Source: Oncomelania hupensis | Lineage: Eukaryota > Mollusca > Gastropoda > Littorinimorpha > Pomatiopsidae | Direction: 5' to 3' | Assembly (NCBI GenBank): GCA_036898135.1 | Contig: CM072523.1 | Location: 26,455,462 to 26,519,461, forward strand | Length of the DNA stretch: 64,000 nucleotides | Shown here: piece by piece, positions 1 to 18,900 of the stretch | Layout of the letters: the number at the start of each line of letters is the position of its first letter | Numbering within the stretch: position 1 is the first letter of the stretch | Position numbers and translations under genes: made by a program | The notes under the pieces: model-generated | What the model was told of the DNA's origin: nothing | The model's database searches: none | Seen by the model: the letters and a program-made list of their open reading frames with translations, nothing else

Positions 1-1570
1 CAACAGGATGGTGCTTGTGATAATTCTATAATAAAAACAAACATTTACTGCAAGTCAGTTATTTACTACAACTGCCAAGTCACTAAATGAATGATTATTT
101 AGTATAAATGTTAATCCCTAACCTTACAGGAATGTGAAAACTGAATATTAGCCTGCACATTGTCCGACTTAAGTGAATGCCAATGTAAGATTTAAAATAA
201 AATAAAAATTAAATAAAGTAATGTTCTTTCTCTTCTGGTTTTCTTGTGTATAAAAAGTAATGAAAATGATGCATATGAAATCACAGTGAGGCAAAAGCAC
301 ACATTATTATTACTGTTGAGCATAATTATTAGCAAGCAATGGCTGACATAAGAGAATATTTTGTTTGTGGCAGTTTACTTATATAGAATGAACAAGACAG
401 GTCAGGCGTGCATTGGAAACACACTAATACATTGCAGAGCAGAAGTTTAGCTTCAAGTTAGAGAACCTGGTCCTTTTTTTTTATAATAATACATGTATGT
501 ATGTATGAGAGGATAAAACACATCCACTTAGGTTGGCACTGCCATGCAGTTTCTGTGCTCGTGCAGGACGGGAAAGCATTCTGAAGTTCACTCTTAAACA
601 TCTCAATACTTTAAAAATCACGTTTACACAAGGCTCTTATAAGGACAAATCTATGCCCTGATGGCAGAAATCATTCATTCTTACATCCTATTAGTGGAAA
701 TCATTCATTCACACTATTACTAATACTAGTAAGTGCCCCTTTTGGACCTTGGAGCCTGCTGATTGCATTGACAATGTATCCACTTTCAAGCAAGAAGCTA
801 TAGACTTATACTGCTGACAGATGCAATGCATTAAACAAGATGCAATCAAGTACTGACAGATGCATCCAGAGACACCATTTCTTTCAAGTGGTAAGCTAAA
901 AGATCAGGAAGCATATAAACTGAGAAGCAACTGACAAGCTTTAAGAAAATTGAAAGACATCCATCCAATGCCAGCAAATATTAAGCATAGTTGTTATATT
1001 AGTGGACTTGCAATATGAATGATGGTTTTCATGTATTAAATTAATATACCGATAACAAACAAAAAAATTAAAAAAAAGAGTAACATTCAGTAAAACCTGA
1101 CTCACACCCATTCTCTCCTTTGTATCACACGCAAAGTCAAGTTCAGACAAGCCAGATATATTATGTGTGACATTCATTCTCTCCACATCACAATGAAAGC
1201 AAATGGCTGTTTATGAAATGTGTATAACCTGCTAACGTCAGTCCTTTTACTTCAATGAAGACTCAAAACTATGGCTTGTGCTGTAGTTCCATTACAATCA
1301 GTTCTCGAGTGTTCACTTTTTTTTTTTTTTAAATTGCGCAATGATGAAGAAATTGTGCTACCGTATTTTCCAGGTTATCAACTCTTCAGTGTATAAACTG
1401 CAACCCTGTCTTCAAATTTCACCCATCGGCACTACTCTTCTACTCCCCTACATCACACTGGTACACCCCTCCTCATCCCTCTCAATGGCACTGGTTTGAT
1501 TTATCTACCAATGCAAAAAAAAAGGTTGCTATCATTAGAAATGTTTTGTTTTTTTTACTACTAGCCCCCA

Positions 1571-1571
1571 A

Positions 1572-1662
<91 letters not shown>
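1571..1662. repeat. (TATC)n microsatellite
   Basis: About 22 uninterrupted tetranucleotide units. On the other strand this is GATA, the same motif as the two much longer arrays at 43288 and 54822. Confidence 0.97.
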
Positions 1663-4600
1663 ACTTGTGAAATGTGAAAGGCCAAGGGAGAGTCTGCATC
1701 CTACATAGTTCCACTTTTGATAAATATTTACATCGACACAGATAGCATGGCATTGGTCCAAGTATGAATGCAAGGCAACATTTTGCTATCACTAAGAATA
1801 AAGTTTTAAACCATTAGTCATGAACGAACTGGCAGGAAAAAAAAAAGTTGCTCAGCTAGCTATCATGGAGAATAATTATTACCCTGAACAAAACCTGCAA
1901 AATGTGCATGGTAAATAAAGAAAGCAGCTCTTAATAACCTGGAAATGACAGTAAATATTCACATGGAATAAGTCCTCTCAGTACTGTGTATTGGAGTACC
2001 AAGTAATAATAGCAGACATGTTGTCTGGTGTTGGAAACGACGACAAACTAACAAGAACAGCTGGCTTCTTGGTCCAGAGAATCCATCATGGGTTCCTTGG
2101 GTTTTAATTCTATATCTGGCACACAGGTCAAGGATTGTACTTGTTTCACCAACACATCATTTCAACACAAGACTCTGCAACAAACTGTGACCAAAGCAAC
2201 AGAGGCATGCTTGTGAGCAATGCACCCTCCCATTCACCCTTGAAAATCTTGTTCAACAATCAAGAGAAACAATTGTATACTTTACCCCCACCCCATTTCC
2301 TTCTTTCCCATGAACATTGATCAAAGCCAAAACAGCATACATGAATTTAAAATAACAAATATGAGAAATAACTCTTCAACACCTCTTCTTTGTGTACGTG
2401 CATAGGCTTGCAACAAGATGATGTGCCATTGAAGTGTATGAAGTCAAAACACCCGTCTGTAAATTTATCAACATGTTTTGATTTTGTTTTAATATTACAA
2501 ATGTACCAGCTAACCAGCATCGTGATAACCTTTTCAAATACCAAGACATTCTAATTCTTACAACAGCAGAAATATAGGCAGTCAAGTGGTTGACCACAAA
2601 ATATAATTAGGATAATGTGGCCAGTAATGAAAGTCTAGCTTTGAGATTCCTTACAGGATCAGTTCATCAGATTCTAAAATCACCTTCACCGGCAGAGCAA
2701 AGCAAAGTGGTACAAAAGACAGCCCAACATTTGTTTTTAAATCTTGACAAAAAAATCCAACAAACTGCCCACCAAAGAAAAGAGAAAGAAGATAAGGAGA
2801 CAACAGTGAACCAAGCCATAAACAACCACATTAGAATAATATAATTTAATTCATAAAAACGTAAAGTCCAATTTGCAGTTTGCTCTTTGCACTCAGTCGC
2901 ACACTTTCCGCTCGCAATATACAACAGCAAAATGTACACAATACTTTGGACAAAGTGGCAACAAAAAAATACATTAAAATAAACCTATGGAAAATAGATA
3001 CACAAATAAAACAAACATATAATAAATAAGTCTATTAATAAATACATAAATAAAGTAGTTAACAAACAAATCTATCAAATGTTAACAAATACATTGTGAT
3101 ACTTGTACATAATTAAAACTTGTTACTGTTTAGTTCAAGCAAGCACTTTTATCCCAGCATGTTCTCCCTCTGCAAAATGTACATTATGATTACATTTGAA
3201 GTTTTATACAATAACATTTTATTTATTTGTAAATGTATCCAGTGTTTTTACCAAAGCTAAGATACTGATCTGTGTTGACTACTTGCTATGCTGCTATCAT
3301 GCAATATTGTGCACTGAGCTTAATTAAAAACTGTGCATTAGATTTGAGCTCATTTTAATGAGGTAATAGCGCTACGTACACTTTTCAAAATTCAATATTA
3401 TTCAGTATCTTGTTTTTGATACTTTGCTGGGAACAGCCATTTTAAACTTACAGAAACAAAAAAAAGGCACAATCCCTTAAAAAGAATAGGTGTAACAGGT
3501 AATATTTTCTCACAATCTTGCTTGCGCTGGATTTGAAACAAAACAGATCTATGCACAAAAGCTTTTGATTTCTGGTTCATTTGTCTTATGCCTCTGCTCA
3601 ATAACGTATTCATACAGGGATAGAATATTGATCTGATAAATACTCTGTCCAAACTATACACGGTGATAGTATTACGACGTTCATGTTGGGATGAAGCAAG
3701 GTGATCCCCATTTAAAGGTCAAGGTTGCAAAGTCAACAGATAAACAAGTACTTTTTATTTTAAATAATAAAACATTGGCACTAGAATCACCAGTTTTCCG
3801 ACAAAACATTACAAATACATTTTTTTATCTGACCCATAATACAGGTTATCACATATGATAAAGAGTTCAAGATCTTGCAGTACAAGTTAACTGTAGGGCG
3901 ATTGAATTGAATCTGAAGAGTCTTAATTTTGCTCTACTGGTCCTGGGCATAGCACATACAGTACAATGCATTGACCATCTTGAAGTAACTATCAACTTCC
4001 CCCATTGCCACCTCCCTCACCTTCCACTCACATGAAATATTTACAAATGTAAAATGATCGGGTGGGCCAGAAAACACACACACACACATTTCATTAATGT
4101 AAAGTGTCATGCAAACATGCTTGCAATGACTTTCACACAACAGTGATATTAAACATCAAATGTAAAATTGGGGAGGAAGGTGAGGGGGGAGGAGGGGAGA
4201 GGAAGCAATGTGAACTACTGTATTTGAACCATCCCCAATTTTATTTCAATCTTTTGAAAACCCCACATTTTTTGTTCAAACAATTGAGTGTAACCCCAAC
4301 TTTTAAGTCAATGTAAAAAAAATCTTAAATCCCAATTATAATTTTATTAATTTTAAATTGCAACAACAACAAATACCACCACTAATTCAACAAAAACCCA
4401 AGTTTAATTCAATTTCTAGCAACCCCAACATTAATTTCAAGTCACACAAACGTGAAATAACAAAATATGTTTCATATATTCTTACCATAGTGGAAACATT
4501 TCATAGAAAACCAGTCCACACACACAAAAAAAAGACACAGTTTTGACAAAACAGTAGTTCTAAGGGACAACATGCGCCAACATGCATTGCCAAAAAATGC

Positions 4601-4780
4601 AGATTTTATTGTGGAAACTGTGACATCTTTATTCTAACATTGAAACTAACATTTAAGAGTTAAACTACTAAAGTTACTTTAACACTTGGTCACACAACCT
4701 TGTTTTATATATAATCTCAAAAACAACTACAAAGGTGACCTAGGCCTCTGAAAATCACAAGCCTCTGTAAAAAAATATAC

Positions 4781-4789
4781 TGAGAGAGG

Positions 4790-4822
<33 letters not shown>
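4781..4822. repeat. GA-rich microsatellite
   Basis: Imperfect (GA)n run directly downstream of the Rab6 last exon. Confidence 0.9.
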
Positions 4823-4823
<1 letters not shown>

Positions 4824-5074
4824 CTATTTTTTAAATAAAAAAAAAACAACACCACCAGATTATTTCAATTCTTGGCCAACGGAATGGAACAGAAGTTGTC
4901 CTTCCAACGTCAGCTGTTCACCAATCAACTTCTGGAGACTTTTGAAGTGTGTGAAAAAGGACAGTGTGTACACGTCCAGCTTCAACAGGGCAAAGACCTT
5001 TGCAATGTCACAAAGTAGGAGAGTGCGGTGAGGAATGGTGTGACAAGCAGGCACACACACGCAAACTACGCACA

Positions 5075-11191
<6,117 letters not shown>

Positions 11192-11857
11192 TGTGATGTG
11201 AACAGTTTTTTCCCAGACAGCACCAACACTTACAATATCAACCCACAACAAACAAATCGTCTCGCTTAATTTTTTAATTAAAGACTAACGTCGTATAAAA
11301 CGACACACAATAATCTAAATTTATCAAGCACTCGCCACGTTCAGACCCTCGTTTTCATCGCGCATGCTTATTGAATACTGTCTTCATATCCGGACTCGTA
11401 ACGCTCACTACGCCACGCCCCATAGCCCATTTAAATATAAATAACAAAATAATCCTGTTTGCTGTTGTCTTATGAGTAGTGATAAATATACGTCCTTCGT
11501 TATCATTTTCCTTTCAGGATATTATTATTGGTTTCAAGAACGGGGAATTAAGAATAGGTTGCGGTGTACACACGGCTTAAAAACTTACAGGAACATATAT
11601 AATTCGTAGATTTGGTAGATGTTTACAGACTACGGTCCCATCGCGTACAAACCGGAAAGGTAAATGTTTTGATTTCAGAACCATCGAGGTTGTCTGCTGT
11701 ATGTAAGTACATTTGGCATTGTGCATTTTGCAAGATAAGAAGTGCTTGCCGATGAAATGCATTTGTAAAAGACAGCTCTGTCGCATTTTTCCTATAAGAT
11801 AAATCATCAGTCCTTGAGCTGAAGTTCGATGTCACACACACATTGTCGTCTAATGTC

Positions 11858-11889
<32 letters not shown>

Positions 11890-12957
11890 TTTTGTTTATT
11901 TTTTTTTTATAGAAGTTAAACTATGTAAGAAATAATACAGACATTACATCTAACGAGGATAAAAATGTGAAAATGTACAACATTATCATTATGAGATAAA
12001 ACTCGTTAAACATCGTAAAAAATATTAACAAACATCACAGTATAAAGAGGCATGTTTTATATAGAGACATACATAAATACACACAAAACGTAGGACATCA
12101 GGGGACATGTTGTCCCCTATACACTCCGTGTCCGGGGACGTTAATGTAAGAAACTAAACTAAACTAAACTAAGGACATCAGCATTAAGAATAAATAATGG
12201 AGCAATGATTACAATAGCTGAAAGTAAAAGTATCACTTAGTGACATTGGAAAAAGAAGTAATAATAAAAATCAAAACTAATCAGAAACCCTAAATAACTC
12301 ATAAGAATATTTTTTATAAAACAAAGTAACATTTAACTAAAACTAATTAAAAACTATACACTTCCAACCCCAATAAACAATTAAAAACACACACAAAAAA
12401 AACACTCAAGTTTCATAACTTCGTCTTCGTTTGGAAGATCCTGGGATAGAAGCTTAAAAGCTAAACCAGTATTCAGTCACCTTCATATTGTTCATGGCAA
12501 GTAAACCGTACTAAACATTACTTCATGAGAATTAGGCCTTCGTCTTAATTGTGACATGATTGGATAGGAAGCCATTGGACAACACGATGACCTGCTCACA
12601 GTGGTGAAGAAACGGAAACTCCGATGGTATGGCCACGTCACCAGATCATCAGGCCTTGCAAAGACTATTCTGCAAGGCACAGTGCAAGGAGGTAGAAAGA
12701 AGAGGGAGACCGAAAAAGAGGTGGGAGGACAACATTCGAGAATGGACTGGTTTGACACTGAGCGAAGCCATCAGGGCTGCTGAGGACAGAGAAAGATGGT
12801 GTATGCTGGTTAAACGATCATCTGTGGTGCCCCTACGACCTCCGGGTTACGGGAAAGGATAGGATAGGATAGGATAGGATAGGAACTTTGTAACTAAACA
12901 ATATTCAGTCACCTTCATTGTTCATGGCAAGTAAAGGTTATCAGTTGTTTGTTGCAG
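11192..12957. promoter_or_regulatory. Shared upstream region between divergent rab6 and ASB genes
   Basis: The two start codons are 1.77 kb apart, head to head. The Rab6 5' UTR/promoter must lie just above 11191. The ASB start exon appears to open with a splice acceptor (AG at 12956-12957), so an upstream non-coding ASB exon is expected here but could not be placed. The stretch also has an ATA run near 11860, a SINE-like tail at about 12100-12175 (shared with 48540-48580) and the LINE fragment at 12571. No TATA box or CpG-island call is made. Confidence 0.4.
12571..12890 (+). mobile_element. 5'-truncated RTE-like LINE with long target duplication
   Basis: Matches the last ~320 bp of the LINE at 60431, from the QAIGQHDDLL region into an (AGGAT)n tail. 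Imperfect direct repeats of about 35 bp flank it (12470-12505 and 12902-12935) and differ mainly by a 2-nt indel. About 65 bp between the left repeat and the LINE match are unexplained. Confidence 0.85.
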
Positions 12958-12964
12958 CTTCAAA

Positions 12965-15900
12965 ATGGTTGATGCAGATGCAGGAATCAGAGGAGAAGGA
13001 AACAACCATGAGGCGCTGTACACTGCTGTATCAGCCAATGATCTGACCTCGCTGCAGCAGCTGCTGGACCAAGGCATCAACGCAGACACTTTCTATGACG
13101 ACGACCACAACATCAGCTCCAAGTCTATTCTACATATCGCTTGCGGCAAAGGTCATACAGAATGTATCAAGCAAGTATTCTTCTTCCTTGTTCTTAGTAA
13201 TTTATGTACTGTATTCCGTGTCCCTTGCTAGTCAAACAGTATTAAAGATATATATATTAAATCTCATTAATGGAAGTCACATAAATTATAATACATTTAA
13301 TACTAATAGGGCTTGGTCATGTTGATGTTTATTTCCCTTACACTTCAGTGGCAATTATCACCCTGGAAACACTACTACATATTTAATGATGAAGCACAAC
13401 ATAGTAATCGCAAAAAAATATTAAACACTCTCTTTTTGTAGTAGTCACGTGATAGTGACTACTACGTCACTCTTTGTGCATAGGTCTCTCAAGACGAACA
13501 GATTACAGAAGGACTTCGAAGCCACAAATTGTTGTTTAGATGCTGAGGAGGTACACAGATCAATGTACACTCCAAGATAAGGCTGCTGTGATCCCTTGTC
13601 ATCTCCATCTTTCTATACGCTTGTGAAATATGGACCCTCACAGCAGACCTACAATGAAGAATATGAAGATGAGGTGCTACAGAAGACTTCTGGGCATTTC
13701 CTATACCCAGCACATCACCAAAGACGAAGTCCAACAGGCCATCACACAATCCATTGGACAATACGATGACATGCTCACAGTGGTGAAGAAACAGAAACTG
13801 TGATGGTATGGCCACATCACCAGAGCACGAGGCCTTGAAAAGACCATACTGCAAGGTATGGTGCAAGGAGGCAGAAGAAGAGGGAGACAGAAAAAAAGGT
13901 GGCCTGACACTGAGCGAAGCCATGAGGGTTTTTGAGGACAGAGTTAGATGGAGTACGCTGGTTAAACGATCATCTGTGTTGATCCAACGACTTTCGAGTT
14001 ATAGGATAGGATAGGATAGAAGGAGGTACACATGAACAAATCTACTCTAATTGAGGAAACTTTGCAAAGGATAAATGGGAAACTGTTGATGTTGACAGAG
14101 AAAGTAAATAGTTTAGAAGAAAGACTTTGAGAATCGGGTCAGTGAGTGCCCGTTGATCAACCCCCAATCTCCTCTTTTGATGACCTTGGGGAGGAGTATG
14201 ACCATATCAGACAATCTCTTCAGGCTATTAGCCTGCCTCCCGAATTAACTCTAGCTGAAAACAGACAAGGAATTAAGAAAGCTGACCTGCCTGTGTGCAG
14301 CATTTTATCTAATGTTGCGTGTTTCACAGAAACAAGCCTGAAGATATTGAAAACCAAACGACCCTGTATGTTCGAGGACTTATTGCCATACAATTTGCTT
14401 TGATGAAGTATATTCAGTAGGAGTATACGGCACTAGTGGTACAAAACATTTGCATACCATGACATAGTTTTAGTCCCTGCCTAAATTTGGAGCAGAACAA
14501 AAAATATTGTAAAATCAACAATATTTTGTTTTTTTCTTCTCTTTTCTCTGCTTTTTAATGAGGTTTTGTTTTTTTCTCCATTGCAGGGCTTTATTGAGGG
14601 CTGGTGCCATGGCAGACATTCGCGACAAGTGGGGCCAGACGCCATTGCACTACAGCGTGTGTGTTCAGTTTCTGGAGGCCACGCAGGCGTTGCTTGACCA
14701 TCTTGGCGACACAGCCCCTCATGTGGTGGACACACAGGACAGCTTTGGTAAGTCATGTCTGCACATTGCTGCCGAGTCCTGCTGCTTGGAGGCCATCAGT
14801 CTGTTGGTGAGGTACCGCGCCGACGTCAACATCCGCAACTTTGACGGGTTGACACCGCTGATGGTGTGCACGCAGAGTTCTGGGCGCAGCAAGGCGGTGA
14901 AAGCTATGGAGCTACTGGTGGAGGCTGGGGCTATGATCAACCTGCTGGACTACAGATCACGTCGCACTGCACTGCAGGTGACCACATGTTTGGTATATAT
15001 GTATTATTGGGAAGGACTCTCTAGGTGACAAATGTGTTTCATGCATATACAAGAATGCTGAAAACACTGGCCCATTTGCCAAATGCAAATACAAATTTGT
15101 GCTCGCAACCTAAAGCATGTAGCTTATTTGCAGCCCGTTTTTTCACTTATCCCTCCATTTCTCTTTTTTGTGATAATATCTTTGTCGTGTGCACTGAAAT
15201 ATGACATTTCTCTTACCATTGGCTGATGAATTTTACAAAAATCTCTTTCATTTTGCATAATGGAACAGTGAGAATTCTGCAGGATTATTGATTCAGGGGT
15301 CACCTGTTTTACGGTAGATGGGGCTTGTCTTTTGCTACAAATATATCTTGAATCCTGAATCAAAATCAGTTATTCCTGGCTTTAGATGAGTCCATAGTCT
15401 AGAGGCTGTGTTTTGAAAATCCTGGCGTTCACTGTTTCATCACCCTTGATTTTATTACCTTGATGTATTATTGTATTTAATAGCTTTACAGGTGACAATC
15501 CATGGTTTTATATTACTGTTCTGTATTTCTGAGATAGGCAACCCGCTCAGTTGTGTCTTTGCTGTATATTTTATTACTACTATGTTTTAAGAATGTTGCC
15601 ACTGCACTGTGTTATGTAATTGGTTGTTGACTGTCATCTATGCATAGGTGAATGTTCTAGGCATGCCTCTACCTTTTAAGCACTGCCATTATAATCATGC
15701 ATGGGCCGTAATATGTATAGTTTAAGACAACAACTTGTGCTGTCATTAGATTATTTTGTGTGCGTGTGTGTGTGAGTGCTTTTTCTGCGTGAATGTAAAA
15801 TTATTAGTTATTATTGATGTGGGGTTTAGATTGTGAATGTCTGTATTTGATTGGAATTTAAGGTTGCTGCTGTGCCTGTCAGGCCTACTTCCTCCCTCTG

Positions 15901-18900
15901 GTGTTTAAAGTAGGTGACTTAGTCCTTCATGCAAGGAGTGATAGGGTAGATAGGGGTGGGTGATGCGTGTGCGAGCGTCCTTTCTCCCACTAAACTAAAC
16001 TAAGAACACAACTAGTGAAATAAGTTGTAAAAATACAATATAACATTTATTTAATAAGACATGTAATCAAAACCCAATTAAGAAACAAAAGAATGAAACC
16101 AAAGAAAGAAGGAAAAACAAAATTAAAACATAAAACAGTTCAAAACCATACACAATCAACACATTGGCATCATCATAAATCATAAGAAAAATCACTCTCT
16201 CACCTTTGTTCTACCTTAACACACACCTATACAATATATACACAATGATAATTAAACAACAATACAAAATCCCCCCTGATGCCCCAGTTCAGTTACATAT
16301 ATACGTATCCACACTAGGTGCACGGCCGTTGATGGTAAGGTCCAGCTGTGCACTTCTCTTTTGTTTCCCTAATTAAAGTTCACACCCACACAGTTCAAAG
16401 TTCACACACACACAGTTCAACAATCCAATGTGGATGTAGGCGTTGCCTCTGAAGAATTTCCACACAATCTTAACTAAAGTCACTGGATGATAAGTCTTTA
16501 TTTGTCCTTGTGTCCAAAACTGCGAATTTCTTTCTAAAACTACGATGGCGCTATCCTTTCTTACTATAGCTACTGACGGACGCCTTTGCTCTTTCTAATA
16601 CTGATGATTCACTTTCCAGACGGCCCCTCAATTCCCGTTGATTTCTCCCCTCTCTTTTTCCTTCTCTGCTTCTCTCCGCCGACCCCAGATGACTTCTCTG
16701 GCAGGCACTGCACCCTCACCTCGTAACCCCCACTTCCACGGATGACCCGAGGAATGACCACTACAGCCAAACGCCGTAGAGACGACTACCACTAGTCGGG
16801 TATCACCAACACGTCCCGTTGACGACGCGTCCAACAATGATGATAATAATAACAATAAGAAGAAGAAGTCCAACCTGAAATCAATAAAGGTACAGGCTAC
16901 TATTTTGGCATAATTTTACTTCTCTATTTATTTCTCTAATTAACCCTGGTCTGCTCGCCTCGCCTCCTGAAGAAGAATTTCATGGTCATAACTTCTTTAA
17001 TACATATATTCACAAATTTATTTTCCATTTCGTTATATTCATACGATTTATACAGCATACAACCATTATAAAAATTCCACATATTCAACATACATTCGTT
17101 CCGTTTTTTATCATGTATATACAATTTTATCTTCACCTCTCTCTGTTGACTCTGGCTGACTGCCTCCGTTCATCATTTTATTATTTACAACAAAATATAC
17201 GTTTTAACATGAAAACATTTCTAAATATAACATCCTAACAATTAACATATTTTTATAAATGTTTAAAGACATACACTTCCACGTTATACATTCTCATTCA
17301 CACATTTTTGCTACTAGCCCTCCCTAAATAATTTCTTTCCCCCTTTCTCTCTTTGACGATCGCTAGAGACAAGGTTCCAGAGGTCGAATCTCACTTACCG
17401 ACTTATGATAAGAGATTTCTCTTTGACGACATCACATGGATCACGCCCGATGACGCTCCATAAATGAGTGACAGCTACCTAGCTATCGATAACTCATTAA
17501 CCTCCCGGGTGTCTTCACTTTGACCACAATCCGGTTACCAGTTCTAATGTCTCCTCTTGGCTTCTGTTCCTTGCTCCCCTCTAACGATCCGCTTGCCGCC
17601 CAAGTTCAACAACGAATGCCTAGTTCTAGCACTGTACTGCATTTGTGCAACCAATTTGAGCCCAATGATTGGTTGGTAGACTCGGCACAAGCATGCCCTT
17701 GGCCTCTGCACGTGCTAAGTTGTATAATCTATTAGCCAATTCTTCGACCTACACTCTACAATAACATCTTGTTATTGTACCGTTTAGTTCAAAACAACGC
17801 TGCCCTTCCTGTACTTTCGCAGCTTGGCTTGACCATTGCACTGTCCGACTGTAAGAAATGGTACCCCTTCCGCCTCTCCCACAGTTTAGCCATGACAAAC
17901 CTTCCCCCATAGGTAAAAAAAAACATAGTTTTTTTTTTCAATTTACACCTATAATCATGCGAAACTGTGGACTCTGGCATTCTATGGATTCCTGCTGAGA
18001 AAATCAGCATCCACATTCAACTTCCCTGGGATAACTTCTACTCTGAAGTTGTAGGGCTGTAGCTGAATGGACCACCTTAACAATCTGGGATTCGTTTGTT
18101 TGACCCTGTTCAGGTGTTGTAATGGCTGGTGGTCACACTGCACTGTGAACGTTCGCCCCATCACGTATTGCCCGTATTTTTGTACCGCCCACACGATTGC
18201 ATAGCATTCCTTCTCTATTGTAGAGTAGTTGCGTTCGGCGGAGATCAGCTTCTTGCTCGCATAGCTGATCGGTTGTAACCCAAACCCTTGGTCTTGGAGC
18301 AAGACTGCTCCTAGCCCTGCGTCACTCGCGTCTGTTCTTATGACGAATGGAACGTTCATATCTGGCAGTACACAAATCGGTTGGGACGACAGACGTTCTT
18401 TGAGCGTTGCGAACGCCGTCTCACAGTCCTGGGTCCACTTGACTTCTTTTGAGCCGCCCCCCTTTGTTAAGTCGGTTAGCGGTAAAGCGACTTCCGCAAA
18501 GTGTGGCACGAAGCGGCGGTAATAGCCTACCATGCCTAGGAATGACCTCACTTGCTTCTTAGTCTGTGGTCTCGCAATGGCCTTGATCTTTGTGACCTTG
18601 TCTGGCATCACTGTAATCTGTCCGTTACCGACGATGTGACCCAGATACTCGAGTTGTCTGTGACCTAGCATGCACTTTGACGGTCTAGCGGACAGTTGTG
18701 CCTCCCTCAGCCGCGTGAACAGCGCTGACAAACACTGAATGTGTCTCTCCTTTGTTTCAGTAGCGACCAAAACATCATCCATAAAATTATCTATTTCTGG
18801 CATGGCCAAAGGTTCCAACAGTACGCGCATCATGCGTGTGAAAACCGCCCCCGCTGTTTTGAGGCCAAAGGGCATGACCGTGAACTGAAATTGCCCTTTT

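Larger units (their letters stand above)
1..5074. other. 3' flank / possible long 3' UTR of rab6
   Basis: AT-rich sequence downstream of the Rab6 stop codon. I found no exon-like reading frame flanked by splice sites; the short ORFs here are low-complexity. Part of it may be Rab6 3' UTR, but I could not choose a polyadenylation site among the many AT-rich candidates. It holds a (TATC)n array near 1571 and a GA-rich tract near 4781. Confidence 0.5.

Noticed and set aside
16628..16873. 81-codon ORF repeated at 23916
   Set aside because: Lies in the two LTRs; repetition reflects LTR identity, and no domain is recognised.
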